Notes under the pieces: generated by a model
The model's database searches: none
What the model saw: only the letters and a program-made list of their open reading frames with translations
Told to the model about the DNA's origin: nothing
Source of the DNA: Enterococcus_D entomosocium
Lineage (GTDB): Bacteria; Bacillota; Bacilli; Lactobacillales; Enterococcaceae
Reading direction: 5' to 3' (one strand)
Assembly: GCF_030441895.1 (NCBI RefSeq)
Contig: NZ_JARJAS010000003.1
DNA length: 64,000 nucleotides
Part shown: positions 50,815 through 59,862 of the stretch, piece after piece
How the letters are laid out: the number at the start of each line of letters is the position of its first letter
How positions within the stretch are numbered: the first letter of the stretch is position 1
Program-made: the position numbers and the translations under genes

Positions 50815-51369
50815 TTATTCTGCCACTAGTTTGACGGTTTTACTCAAAGTGATGCCTTGCTGCTTACACACGTAAGCAGTCGTAAAGTCGGTGACCCAAC
50901 CACCAATAAAGTTCATGATCATACCGACCAACAGATAACGAATCGCCAGCTCCATCGAGTTTAAGCCTAATGTTGTGATTCCTTGGGCAATACCCAACCA
51001 TACAAAGAGTTCTCCCGGATTGATATGAGGAAATACCCCATTACTGGTGTGACAAAATTGCGCTTGTGAAGCATAATAGCTAGGTTTATAGTATTCAGGT
51101 AAAAAGCGAGCCATAGTAAACGACATTGGATTTCCTAACATAAAGGCAGATAGGAAAGGTAAAAGCAAATAGCGAGTAAAAGGATTTTTTGAAGATAAAC
51201 GTGCCACTTTGGTCACGCGTTCTTCTCCTAAGAAAGCAATCAGCGTATTCATGGCGACCATCAGCATTAGCACCACTGGAACGATACCTGTCATCCATGA
51301 GATAAAGGTTTCTGCTCCGGTTTGAAAAAGGCTCATAAAACCTTCAGCAAATTTTGTAATATACTCCAT
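50815..51369 (-). CDS. srlA: PTS glucitol/sorbitol-specific EIIC component
   Basis: A 184-residue membrane protein starting at the ATG at 51369 (MEYITKFAEGF) with AAGGAGTG upstream; the start overlaps the gutM stop (TAATG). It has the conserved GNPMSFTMARFLPEYYKPSYYASQAQFCHTSNGVFPHINPGELF run in outline, the signature of SrlA/GutA. It forms the first half of the sorbitol channel together with the EIIBC protein. Confidence 0.94.
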   Translation of the reverse strand: MEYITKFAEGFMSLFQTGAETFISWMTGIVPVVLMLMVAMNTLIAFLGEERVTKVARLSSKNPFTRYLLLPFLSAFMLGNPMSFTMARFLPEYYKPSYYASQAQFCHTSNGVFPHINPGELFVWLGIAQGITTLGLNSMELAIRYLLVGMIMNFIGGWVTDFTTAYVCKQQGITLSKTVKLVAE

Positions 51370-51854
51370 TATTTTGCACTCCTTTTTTCTTTCATGTATA
51401 TTTTCTCTTTCCATGTTTGTATTTGTATTTTCAACAGTGTTACAGGCGACACTCCTTGACTTTCGGTATAGTTCCCGGCTTCTGTGCGCAAATAGATTTC
51501 TCTGGCATTTTCCATCGCTTGAATCGTCAACTTGTTTTCTTTTTGCACATTGGGATGGTACTTATCGATATAATGAATATCTTCTCCTAGATAGACCGGC
51601 AGCTCTTTAAACTTCGCCAACACGGTTACCCCTTGCATCTTTCTGGCATCAAGAATGATTCCTGCTGGATCGACCGCAAATAAAACGATCGTTCCTGCTT
51701 TTATTTTCCCAGCTCTGCGTCCAATCGCTACCTTGCCTTTTTTGCGCAGTTGCTGATAGTTTTGATTAAAGTGTTTGATCTGTTTTAACCCAAAAAGAAT
51801 TTGTAACAAATAGGCGCCTAAGGCAAAAATACCAAATAGATAAACAAAACTCAT
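51369..51854 (-). CDS. gutM: Glucitol operon activator GutM
   Basis: A 161-residue protein with one N-terminal membrane segment (MSFVYLFGIFALGAYLLQILFG) and a cytoplasmic part rich in basic residues (RRKGKVAIGRRAGKIKAG-like). It belongs to the GutM/SrlM family, an accessory activator needed for full expression in several sorbitol operons. The ATG at 51854 has AAGGAG upstream and overlaps the gutR stop (ATGA). Confidence 0.88.
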   Translation of the reverse strand: MSFVYLFGIFALGAYLLQILFGLKQIKHFNQNYQQLRKKGKVAIGRRAGKIKAGTIVLFAVDPAGIILDARKMQGVTVLAKFKELPVYLGEDIHYIDKYHPNVQKENKLTIQAMENAREIYLRTEAGNYTESQGVSPVTLLKIQIQTWKEKIYMKEKRSAK

Positions 51855-53713
51855 ATAATCAACTCCTTCTGATAAAGCCATTCTTTCAATGCCAATAGAT
51901 TTTCTCGGGCACTGATTTCTTCTCTGAAATCCGCGTTGCCAGCAATCGCAAATAATTCATCATAAATGCGCAACAAGTCTTGTTCGTTTTTCCCTGTCAA
52001 TTCACTTGGAATACCTAACAAAAAAATCAGTTTGATATTGCCCTCAGGAGTAACCAATTTCCTTTTGAATACACCTATCGACAGAACGATTTTATCTGTT
52101 TGATCATTGATCGCATGGGGAAAGCCAATCTCAGAATCAAAAATCGTGGCATGTTTTTCCTCTCTTTGTCTGATTCGTTCCAAAAAGCACTCATCTACTA
52201 TATGCTCCTTTGTTAATTCGGCGATCATTGACTGGACATTCTCTTGATAGGTCAAGTCAGGATCTAAGTGATTAAAATGTAAGAGGATCGACTGCTTCCC
52301 TACTGACTGCAAGCGTTCGGCTTTTTCCCACTCATTGCGCAACCAATGATCGTCAAATAAGTTGGTCAATTTAATGATTGGACTTTTCACTTGCTCTAAA
52401 TGTTTTAATGGAATCGTCGTAAAAATGGCGAAGTAATCGGTCAGATTTTCCTGCTGATAGGCTTCCTCTGATAAATGGGTGATGCGAATATCATTGCCTA
52501 AGACTCGTTCCAATTGACGACGAATGATCATCGCCGTACCTCTGCCACTGTGACAAACTACAGCAATTTGCTTTTTGGCTGGTTCGTTTTGTTGGCTTTT
52601 CAAAGCAAGTTCAAAATAAAGTGCTAGATAACTGATTTCGACTGTGGGTATGGTTCGACCAACCACTTCTTCAATCTCTTGTAGACCGACTTTGGCTAAT
52701 TCATAGGCAAAGGGATATTGTCGCTCGATTTCGCCGTAAAACAAATCGCTTAATTTTGCTTGGACCACGATTCGGTTGATCATATACTTTAAGTGTTCTT
52801 TCATTTCTAAAAACAAAACTTTCTCATTGATATCCAAAACGAGCGTGCGATGGATTCGCTTTAGCATCGCTTTAAAGTACTGTTCGACTGCTGTCGGGAC
52901 AACCGTACGCTCAATTAAGGAATTTGCAGATAAATTTAACGGGAACCAGAGAAAGTCCTGTTCTGTTTGACTTAAAGTCACTCGGTATTTGGTCTCTAGA
53001 TGATAGATCAACTGCTCGATTTGTTCTTCTTCTTTGATGAAATTTGTATAACAATTCGGTATCGTCTCTAAATAATTCCCTTCAATGATCCTTTTCATGG
53101 AAATAGAAATCACTTTATACAGTAAACGACCATAATACTGCGGAATCCCTGAGAGAGAAATGATTTTTTGGATCATTGCTCGTGTATCGTTTTCTAAATG
53201 ATTTTCATAAAAATAATCTTGTACATAATAGATGTAAAGCAATCGCAGATTAAATTCACTTCCTTTAATCTGAATCCCTCTATTTGGCGTTCCAACTACT
53301 TCTGTATCAAAAGGCTTGAGTAGCTTTTTTAGCATCCGAAAATCATTATAGACAGTACTCCTACTGATCCCTAGCGCTTCAGACAGATCGTCAATTAAAA
53401 TAAATGACTTTTCCTCGATCAATTGTTTTAGGATAAATGCTACCCGCTTACTTGCTGAGTTAAAATCGGTTTCTTTTTTTAACTTTCCAGCCAAAATGAG
53501 TTCAAATTCTTCAGCGTCTTCTACCTCAATCGAATAGCTCTTTTTCCTTTGCACGATTTTCGCAATACCAATTAGTTCTTCATTAAGCAGATCAATACTA
53601 CTCTTTACTGTTTTTGAACTACTGCTCAACTTTTTCTGTAAATCAATGATTGAAATATCCTTATGGGTTATTAACAAGTCTAAGATTTGATACCATCGAT
53701 TTACGAATGCCAT
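51851..53713 (-). CDS. gutR: PRD-containing PTS-controlled transcriptional activator of the sorbitol operon
   Basis: A 620-residue regulator. Two helix-turn-helix regions lie in the first 170 residues (ISIIDLQKKLSSSSKTVKSSIDLL and SEALGISRSTVYNDFRMLKKLL), followed by two PRD domains (about 185-400), an EIIB-like domain with Cys in VVCHSGRGTAMI, and a C-terminal EIIA-like domain with the phosphorylatable His in IGFPHAIND. This is the MtlR/GutR layout: phosphorylation by HPr and the sorbitol EII proteins tunes activity. It lies 15 bases after srlD; AGGGGG precedes the ATG. Confidence 0.92.
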   Translation of the reverse strand: MAFVNRWYQILDLLITHKDISIIDLQKKLSSSSKTVKSSIDLLNEELIGIAKIVQRKKSYSIEVEDAEEFELILAGKLKKETDFNSASKRVAFILKQLIEEKSFILIDDLSEALGISRSTVYNDFRMLKKLLKPFDTEVVGTPNRGIQIKGSEFNLRLLYIYYVQDYFYENHLENDTRAMIQKIISLSGIPQYYGRLLYKVISISMKRIIEGNYLETIPNCYTNFIKEEEQIEQLIYHLETKYRVTLSQTEQDFLWFPLNLSANSLIERTVVPTAVEQYFKAMLKRIHRTLVLDINEKVLFLEMKEHLKYMINRIVVQAKLSDLFYGEIERQYPFAYELAKVGLQEIEEVVGRTIPTVEISYLALYFELALKSQQNEPAKKQIAVVCHSGRGTAMIIRRQLERVLGNDIRITHLSEEAYQQENLTDYFAIFTTIPLKHLEQVKSPIIKLTNLFDDHWLRNEWEKAERLQSVGKQSILLHFNHLDPDLTYQENVQSMIAELTKEHIVDECFLERIRQREEKHATIFDSEIGFPHAINDQTDKIVLSIGVFKRKLVTPEGNIKLIFLLGIPSELTGKNEQDLLRIYDELFAIAGNADFREEISARENLLALKEWLYQKELII

Positions 53714-53728
53714 TTTATCCCCCTATTT

Positions 53729-54529
53729 CTATCCCCTAGTTTTTCCTCCCGCTACATTTGTTGTCACTCCTGTAATATAACTGGATCGATCAGACAGGTA
53801 ATAGCAGACCAAGTCAGCTACTTCTGACAATTTGCCACTCCGACCTAGAGGAATTGTACTCGTTTTTGTGTATCCTTCTCGCAGTTTTTCAACTGTCGTC
53901 CCTCTTGTGTAAGCCAATGCCTCCTCATAGGCAGGCGTTCTCAAACCTGTTTCTTCCATGATGCCGGGTGCAATACCCACCACTCGAACATTTGATTTTC
54001 CTAATTCTTTTGCCCATGATCTTGTATAGCTATTGAGTGCCGCTTTGGTAGCAGCATATGCACTTTGCCCTTCAGATCCTTCAAGCCCTGATTCTGATGA
54101 CATATTGATGATGACTCCAGATTCTTTATTGACCAATTCTCGGGCTACTGTTTGCGTCATTAGGAAAACGCCCTTTTGATTGATTGCACTCATCTTGTCA
54201 AAAATAGGATCTGATAATTCATATTTCCCATGAGGATCTTTCTTATCTACTAAAAGACGTGGAATATTGATCCCTGCATTGTTCACTAAACCATCGACAG
54301 TTCCAAACCGCTCAACGACTTTTTCTACACCTGACTCCACCTCTTCCCTTACTGAAATATCCGTTTCAACAAACAACAAATTGTCATGTTGTTGGGTAGC
54401 TTCTGTAAGGTCAAAATTTGCCACATTCACCCCTTGCTCTAATAAACTTTCAACAATCCTCTTTCCGATACCTGAAGAACCTCCTGTTACGATTACGGTT
54501 TTTCCAGCTATATTTAACCAGTCTTTCAT
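53729..54529 (-). CDS. srlD: Sorbitol-6-phosphate 2-dehydrogenase (SDR)
   Basis: A 266-residue short-chain dehydrogenase that oxidises sorbitol 6-phosphate to fructose 6-phosphate. NAD motif GGSSGIGKRI, NNAGINI, the catalytic Ser in INMSSESG and YAATK (Tyr-x-x-x-Lys) are intact; the C-terminus SYITGVTTNVAGGKTRG is typical. First gene of the sorbitol operon, with GGAGGGGACG before its ATG and a near-perfect cre site just upstream. Confidence 0.93.
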   Translation of the reverse strand: MKDWLNIAGKTVIVTGGSSGIGKRIVESLLEQGVNVANFDLTEATQQHDNLLFVETDISVREEVESGVEKVVERFGTVDGLVNNAGINIPRLLVDKKDPHGKYELSDPIFDKMSAINQKGVFLMTQTVARELVNKESGVIINMSSESGLEGSEGQSAYAATKAALNSYTRSWAKELGKSNVRVVGIAPGIMEETGLRTPAYEEALAYTRGTTVEKLREGYTKTSTIPLGRSGKLSEVADLVCYYLSDRSSYITGVTTNVAGGKTRG

Positions 54530-54547
54530 ACGTCCCCTCCTACAATT

Positions 54548-54571
54548 TGATTACGCTTTCAGTATAAGCGT
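54548..54571 (-). promoter_or_regulatory. cre site and -10 element of the sorbitol operon
   Basis: On the minus strand TGAAAGCGTAATCA (54561-54548) matches the CcpA consensus at all but one position. It directly follows a -10 TATACT (54566-54561). No good -35 lies at 16-18 bases, which fits a promoter needing the GutR activator. Confidence 0.65.
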
Positions 54572-55087
54572 TGACCAATAATAATTAAGACAGGATTTTT
54601 TCAAAGATCTGGAAAAAAAGTGTACGAATTCACTGAATAATCTTCAGACCGTTTGCCTTATAAAACAATGCAATTTTATTTTGCAACTGAAAGAATTCAT
54701 GTTGAAGCGACTTCTATTCTATCCTATCTTCTCCTTAGATGGAGCCATCCACTCTTTTTTAAAGGATGGTTTGTGTACTAATTGCTCTCGATTTTTCCAC
54801 AACAAAGCCACTCCAATAACAAGCAGTCAAAGAAAGAAAAACTCCTACCTTTTTCTTCCACAAAAAAAGCTTAGGAAAATTCCCTAAGCTAATTGAAACG
54901 ATTGAAATTAGAGTGTATTAAAAAGGCGGAGATTGGTTAGTACGCTCCTTAAGAATGACCCAACTCGTTGACTTTTTCAAATGAAGACTTCGGCGAAAGT
55001 CAATCTCAGATATCCGTTTAACCGTCTGGAAGCCAGCATATGTTGACACCTTATTTCCCCAAGTTCAGATATTCCCATTGAAAGAAA
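54572..55087. other. Intergenic region between the sorbitol and fructose-type PTS operons
   Basis: About 500 bases without a convincing gene. It holds the terminator at 54862-54890. Short open stretches on the minus strand (for example one reading LLVIGVALLWKNREQ near 54780-54830, and one reading GNKVSTYAGFQTVKRISEID near 54960-55050) have no start with a ribosome binding site and may be decayed genes or insertion-sequence remains. Confidence 0.4.
54862..54890 (-). terminator. Terminator of the fructose-type PTS/lacD operon
   Basis: AGCTTAGG (54868) and CCTAAGCT (54883) pair around a 7-base loop, followed on the minus strand by seven T residues. Confidence 0.8.
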
Positions 55088-56065
55088 TCATTCAGTTGTT
55101 GCCTGACAAGAAGAAGCTGTTTCCATTAGCACTTCATTCAATGTTTCGATGTTTTTTCTACCGTCTGTTTGCATCCATTGTCTTGCAGCAGCTTCTCCTT
55201 TAGTGGCAAATACCTTAACACCATCTGCCCAAGTTGCTCGCCCGCATAATACACCATTGAAGGTTGAACCAGCTGCTTTGGCAAAACGGAGGGTTTCTTG
55301 AAAAAGCTCCGCACTGACGCCCCCGCTAAGAAAAATAAATGGACAAGCAGTCATTTGGCTTTGTTCTTTAAAGAATGCTGCAGCCTCTTTTTGTGTATAG
55401 ACAACTTCATTTCCGAACCCTTCAACAAACTTCATATTGACAGGAACTTCTACTTTCAAAACAGCCACGTTATAGCGCGACTCCGCAAAAACCTTCATCA
55501 TTTGATTGACTTTATGTGGTTTGATCGTTGCGTATTCTTTCGATGTGTTATCCGAAATGGTCGCATCATAGGAGACTAGCTCTAAGAAAAAGGGCAGCCC
55601 TTCCGCCAGACATTCAGAACCGATTCGTTCTATATAAGCTTTCTTTTGATCGTTGATCGCATCGCTTTCGTCTACATCATAGTAGAGTAAAAACTTACAG
55701 GCATCTGCTCCTGCCTCTTTGAGCTTCTTGACTGACCAATAATTTAACGAGTCTGGGAGTCTCCCAGGCGTCGTTGCGTCATACCCCGTTTTTTCATAAG
55801 CCATCAATAGACCAGTTTGCTGAGCGCGTTCTTTTGCTGCCGGAAGTCCGTATTCTGGATCTAATAAAATAGCCGATGCATAGGGTGTTAGTTCTTCAGA
55901 GACGATGGTTTTAAACTGCTCGATCGCTGCATCCGACACTTCTTTTTTATATTGACTTAGCATCCTCTTTAATGCGCCTCTTTGATCGATCGCTAAGGCA
56001 CTGATGATTCCTTTTGAATTACAAAGTTTTGTTACTGCTATCGGTTGCTTCATTGTCGTAGTCAT
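55088..56065 (-). CDS. lacD: Tagatose 1,6-bisphosphate aldolase (LacD family)
   Basis: A 325-residue class I aldolase. The Schiff-base lysine is expected in YNVAVLKVEVPVN; IDQRGALKRML near the N-terminus and FIFLSGGVSAELFQETL are family motifs. LacD enzymes split tagatose 1,6-bisphosphate and also fructose 1,6-bisphosphate into dihydroxyacetone phosphate and glyceraldehyde 3-phosphate. Here it ends an operon with a fructose-type PTS and a PfkB kinase rather than with lacABC, which argues for tagatose or a related ketohexose as the growth substrate. Confidence 0.93.
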   Translation of the reverse strand: MTTTMKQPIAVTKLCNSKGIISALAIDQRGALKRMLSQYKKEVSDAAIEQFKTIVSEELTPYASAILLDPEYGLPAAKERAQQTGLLMAYEKTGYDATTPGRLPDSLNYWSVKKLKEAGADACKFLLYYDVDESDAINDQKKAYIERIGSECLAEGLPFFLELVSYDATISDNTSKEYATIKPHKVNQMMKVFAESRYNVAVLKVEVPVNMKFVEGFGNEVVYTQKEAAAFFKEQSQMTACPFIFLSGGVSAELFQETLRFAKAAGSTFNGVLCGRATWADGVKVFATKGEAAARQWMQTDGRKNIETLNEVLMETASSCQATTE

Positions 56066-56069
56066 TTTT

Positions 56070-56519
56070 TCAATTCCCTTCTAGATACTGATTCATTACT
56101 TGTAGTAAAGCTGTTTTAGAAGTAGTTGTTTGGATCGCTTTTTTAAAATCTTCTTTCATCAGCATCCTTGCCACTTGAGATAAAATCGTAAGGTGGGTAC
56201 TCCCAGCTTCATTCTCTGGTATAAACATAGCGATGATCGTATGGATTTTTTGTCCGTCTAAACTGTCCCAATCGATTGCTTCTCTAAGTTTGATTACACT
56301 AATAAATGGTCGTCTAATAACACTGCTCTTCGCATGAGGAATGGCAAAACCATCCATCATGCCTGTAGAGCCTTGTTCTTCTCGAAGGATAAATGCTGCT
56401 TCCACTTCTGAAGCATTCGTAGCATCGCCTTGTCTCCGACTTTCTTTTGCTAGAAATGATAAAGTTTCTGCTTTATTCTTTAAGAGGGAATCGATAAAAA
56501 TATATTCTTCCGTAATCAT
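56070..56519 (-). CDS. PTS fructose-type EIIA component
   Basis: A 149-residue EIIA of the mannitol/fructose family, with the phosphorylated His in GFAIPHAKSSVI. The ATG at 56519 overlaps the EIIBC stop (ATGA), so it depends on coupled translation; the in-frame upstream codons lie inside the EIIBC gene. It hands phosphate from HPr to the EIIB domain of the neighbouring protein. Confidence 0.92.
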   Translation of the reverse strand: MITEEYIFIDSLLKNKAETLSFLAKESRRQGDATNASEVEAAFILREEQGSTGMMDGFAIPHAKSSVIRRPFISVIKLREAIDWDSLDGQKIHTIIAMFIPENEAGSTHLTILSQVARMLMKEDFKKAIQTTTSKTALLQVMNQYLEGN

Positions 56520-57922
56520 GCTTTCACGTCCATTCTCTGTTTGGCAACTTTTCTTTTTTGAACCAATCCTAGCAACAAACCACCTGCGATCGATCCTGCC
56601 AAAATCGCACTTACCCATAAAAGACCATGAGTAACAACGGGTAATACCAGGAAGCCACCATGAGGTGCAGGCACTTGCACTTTGAAGAGATAGGTCAGTA
56701 CAGCAGCAATCGAAGAACCAAGCATCATGATCGGTAACACTCTCAGCGGGTCTTTCGCCGCAAAAGGAATCGCTCCTTCTGTAATATGTGTTGAGCCTAA
56801 GATAAAATTGACTAATCCAGCATTTTTTTCATTTGCATCAAAATACTTCCCAAAGAATAAAACGGCAAAACCTGTAATCAATGGTGGGGCAATGCATGCT
56901 GCCGAAACTCCTGCCATGAAACTAGTATTTCCTTGTGCCAATAAAGCAGTACCTGTTACATAAGCTGCTTTATTGATTGGTCCTCCCATATCGAATGCAC
57001 ACATACAGCCAACAATAATTCCTAATACAAAGGGACTAGAGTTTTCGAAACCAGCTAAGAAGGACATCATTGCTTCGTTGATTGTTGCCATCGGTCCTGA
57101 CACAAAGTCCATAATCAGTCCTGTAATCAAGACTCCTAAAACAGGATAAAGAAAAATTGCTTTCAAACCATCTAATGATTTAGGTAAAAGAATCAATGCC
57201 TTCATCAGACCTAGCACGACATAACCGGCTAAGAAACCTGAAACGATCCCACCTAAGAAACCAGTGCCGCCGTCTGCCGCGATCAAGCCCCCAACAAACC
57301 CAACCACTAGTCCTGGTCGTTTCGCGATGCTCTCCGCAATAAATGCTGATAGGATCGGGACCATCATACTCATAGCAAAACCACCGATTCCATTGAGTCG
57401 GGCAGCAAATTCGTTGTACTGAGCGTTAGTTGGATCAGCCGAATAAATCCCCCAAAGAAATGAAATAGCAATCAAGACTCCCCCACTGACCACAAACGGC
57501 AACATATGAGAGACACCATTCATTAAGTTTTTGTAGATCGTATGTCCAATCCCACTGACGGCTACTTCTTCTTTATCGGTCGGAACAGATTGCTTCGACT
57601 GTTTGATTTTCCCTGCACCCTCTAAGGCAGCAGCGATCAATTGATCCGCATTGCGAATGCCCGAAGCTACCGGGACATCAATGATTTTTTTTCCTGCAAA
57701 ACGTTCGGCTTGAACATCTTTATCAGCCGCGATAATGACTGCGTCGGCAGCTTCGATCTCTTTAGCAGTCAATGCATTTTCGATCCCAATCTGTCCATGA
57801 GTCTCTACTTTGATCGAAATGCCTCGCTTCTTAGCGGCTTGCTCTAATGCTTCTTGTGCCATATACGTATGCGCGATCCCCGTCGGACATCCCGTCGCAG
57901 CTACTATCTGAAATTTTGTCAT
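56516..57922 (-). CDS. PTS fructose-type EIIBC component
   Basis: A 468-residue permease. Residues 1-105 are the EIIB domain with the phosphorylated Cys12 in VAATGCPTGIAHTYMA. The EIIC domain from about 125 on has the fructose-family pattern (GVSHMLPFVVSGGVLIA, GFLGGIVSGFLAGY, DMGGPINKAAYV, ITEGAIPFAAKDP). Fructose-type EII proteins phosphorylate ketohexoses at C1, so the product would be fructose 1-phosphate or tagatose 1-phosphate. It overlaps the kinase gene by ATGA. Confidence 0.92.
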   Translation of the reverse strand: MTKFQIVAATGCPTGIAHTYMAQEALEQAAKKRGISIKVETHGQIGIENALTAKEIEAADAVIIAADKDVQAERFAGKKIIDVPVASGIRNADQLIAAALEGAGKIKQSKQSVPTDKEEVAVSGIGHTIYKNLMNGVSHMLPFVVSGGVLIAISFLWGIYSADPTNAQYNEFAARLNGIGGFAMSMMVPILSAFIAESIAKRPGLVVGFVGGLIAADGGTGFLGGIVSGFLAGYVVLGLMKALILLPKSLDGLKAIFLYPVLGVLITGLIMDFVSGPMATINEAMMSFLAGFENSSPFVLGIIVGCMCAFDMGGPINKAAYVTGTALLAQGNTSFMAGVSAACIAPPLITGFAVLFFGKYFDANEKNAGLVNFILGSTHITEGAIPFAAKDPLRVLPIMMLGSSIAAVLTYLFKVQVPAPHGGFLVLPVVTHGLLWVSAILAGSIAGGLLLGLVQKRKVAKQRMDVKA

Positions 57923-58857
57923 TTATGGACTTCCTTTCTATGAACATGTATTTGCGCTTCCAATTCAGGGATATCTAAAAAGTCAGTCAATCCCTTTTTA
58001 AAAGCAGTTGAACTTCCCGCTGCAATACTTCTTTTCAATGTATGAGAAACCTTCTCCTTGCGAACCATCCCAGCAATAAAGGTCCCTAATAAGCTGTCTC
58101 CCGCACAGGCTGTATTTACCACTTTGCCTTTTGGAGCATTAGCGATCAGACAAGTTGCTTCATTTAAAAAAATCCCCCCTTCACTTCCTAAAGACAGCAA
58201 CACATTTTGCGCTCCTTCTGCAATTAACATTTGACCGTATTTCTGATAATCTTCGGGTGCGATCGTGGCGACATCAAATAGTGTCGCTAACTCTTCTTCA
58301 TTTGGTTTGATTAAGTAAGGACGATACTGCAAACATTCCCGAACTTCCTTATAACTACTATCAATAATCAGCTTGACTTCTCGTTCCTGACAGATTTTAC
58401 TGATCTCAATCAAAACCGTCGGCTGAACACCTTTTGGCAAACTCCCAGAAACACAGAGAAAATCACCTGGAACAAGAGTCTTGATTTTTGCTAACAATCG
58501 TTCCACATTTTCTGGACTGATCGCTGGTCCTTGATTGACCAATTTATATTCTTTGTTTTCTTCGTTGACTTGTGTAAAGACATTGATCCTTGTCATTCCA
58601 TTAACCTCTACAAAATCGTTCTTGATGTGCTTTTCGCTTAAAAAATCTTCAATATATTTTCCTGTAAAGCCACCACTAAATCCTAAAGCAGTGCTGGTAA
58701 TACCTAGCATTTTCAAAATAAGAGAAACGTTCACCCCTTTGCCATTGGCTTGGATATCATCATCTAGTGTACGATTGACAACTTGAGGCAAAAGCTGTTC
58801 TGTTTCAATAAATAAGTCAATCGCTAAATTCATCGTGCATGTGTAAATCGTTCCCAT
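57919..58857 (-). CDS. PfkB-family hexose phosphate kinase (1-phosphofructokinase/tagatose kinase type)
   Basis: A 312-residue PfkB kinase starting at the ATG at 58857, which has AAGGAGG upstream. Motifs: QANGKGVNVSLIL near the N-terminus (substrate binding), LCVSGSLPKGV, KPNEEELATL and the catalytic GKVVNTACAGDSLLGTF, where the anion hole is AxGD. The family contains 1-phosphofructokinase (FruK), tagatose-6-phosphate kinase (LacC) and tagatose-1-phosphate kinase. With a C1-phosphorylating PTS and LacD, phosphorylation of a ketohexose 1-phosphate at C6 is the likeliest step. First gene of the operon. Confidence 0.88.
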   Translation of the reverse strand: MGTIYTCTMNLAIDLFIETEQLLPQVVNRTLDDDIQANGKGVNVSLILKMLGITSTALGFSGGFTGKYIEDFLSEKHIKNDFVEVNGMTRINVFTQVNEENKEYKLVNQGPAISPENVERLLAKIKTLVPGDFLCVSGSLPKGVQPTVLIEISKICQEREVKLIIDSSYKEVRECLQYRPYLIKPNEEELATLFDVATIAPEDYQKYGQMLIAEGAQNVLLSLGSEGGIFLNEATCLIANAPKGKVVNTACAGDSLLGTFIAGMVRKEKVSHTLKRSIAAGSSTAFKKGLTDFLDIPELEAQIHVHRKEVHK

Positions 58858-59011
58858 AATTGTTCCTCCTTGCTGTACCTTAAGTATGCACTGTTTCTGA
58901 ATGTACATGTTTTCTAAAACGATCCATTCTGTTGAAAACATTTTCAATCTTGTTTGATTCCATTTGATTTTCAGATACAATCACACTAAAATAGCGATAA
59001 GAGGTGGCAAG
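58858..59011. promoter_or_regulatory. Divergent control region of the kinase/PTS/lacD operon and the RpiR gene
   Basis: TGAAAACATTTTCA at 58933-58946 is a near-palindrome that matches cre except for one central base, and may be a CcpA or RpiR-type site. Toward the RpiR gene there is a promoter TTGATT (58954-58959), 16 bases, TACAAT (58976-58981). Confidence 0.55.
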
Positions 59012-59761
59012 ATGGACAACAAATTAAGTGAAGCAGAACTATTTTTATGGAATTACATTACGCAAAACCTTTCAGAAATTCCGAGCCTTTCGATTATCAA
59101 ACTAAGTGAACTGGCAAATGTTTCAACGACAACGATCGTCCGAACCATGAAGAAAAAGGGCTATGAGGGCTACACCTCTTTTAAACATCATTTAAAAGAG
59201 CAATCGAATATGACCTTGAATTTTTCAAACGTGGAGATGGTGGATGAAGAGATCCGTCGCTCCATTATTAAAAATGAACAAGAAGTCATTCGTACCTTAA
59301 ATATGCTGGATACGGGCACTATTGAAGATGCGATCCAAAAAATATACAACGCGAAACGAATCGTTATTTTTGCACGGGGCTTTTCAGAATTGATTGGGGA
59401 AGAAATGAAGACAAAATTTCAACTGGTGGATAAATATTGTGAGTTGTACACTGATCCCAATATTATCACTACGATCAGTAAGCGTTTACGCAAAGAAGAT
59501 ACCGTGATTTTTGTTTCATTAAATGGGGAAACCGAAGAATTAGTCATCGCGGCTCAAAATTGTTACGACAAAGAAATCGGATCGCTTTTGATCACCGCCT
59601 CAAAAGAAAGCCGCTTGCTGGAATTAGTCGAGCTTTCTTTGATTGGCTTCAAATCAGAAATTTCCTTTTTCCCTGATTATGAAGTCCGCTCACGACTGCC
59701 CTTATCGGTCATTGCTCGAATATTGTTGGATTCTTATGCGATTCGCATCAAGAAAAAATAA
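59012..59761 (+). CDS. RpiR-family transcriptional regulator
   Basis: A 249-residue regulator starting at the ATG at 59012 (GAGGTGG upstream). The N-terminal helix-turn-helix is SIIKLSELANVSTTTIVRTMKKKGYEGYTSFK; the C-terminal SIS domain (about 115-240; RIVIFARGFSELIGEEMKTKF, VIFVSLNGETEELV) would bind a phosphosugar. Divergent from the kinase/PTS/lacD operon, it most likely controls that operon in response to a ketohexose phosphate. Confidence 0.88.
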   Translation: MDNKLSEAELFLWNYITQNLSEIPSLSIIKLSELANVSTTTIVRTMKKKGYEGYTSFKHHLKEQSNMTLNFSNVEMVDEEIRRSIIKNEQEVIRTLNMLDTGTIEDAIQKIYNAKRIVIFARGFSELIGEEMKTKFQLVDKYCELYTDPNIITTISKRLRKEDTVIFVSLNGETEELVIAAQNCYDKEIGSLLITASKESRLLELVELSLIGFKSEISFFPDYEVRSRLPLSVIARILLDSYAIRIKKK

Positions 59762-59782
59762 GCAGACTCACTCGAAATCAAT

Positions 59783-59841
59783 AAAAAAAGTCTTTTCGCC
59801 CTCATAGTGTTTCTGCTATGAGCGAGCGAAAAGACTTTTTT
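59783..59841 (+). terminator. Terminator of the RpiR gene
   Basis: AAAAAAAGTCTTTTCGC and GCGAAAAGACTTTTTT, with an inner CTCATAG/CTATGAG stem, form a long hairpin with T runs at both ends. Confidence 0.88.
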
Positions 59842-59862
59842 GCTGAATGATTTGGATGCAGT

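Noticed and set aside
54681..54887. 68-codon plus-strand frame in the gap between PTS operons
   Set aside because: No ribosome binding site, composition unlike a protein, and it runs into the terminator of the opposite strand.
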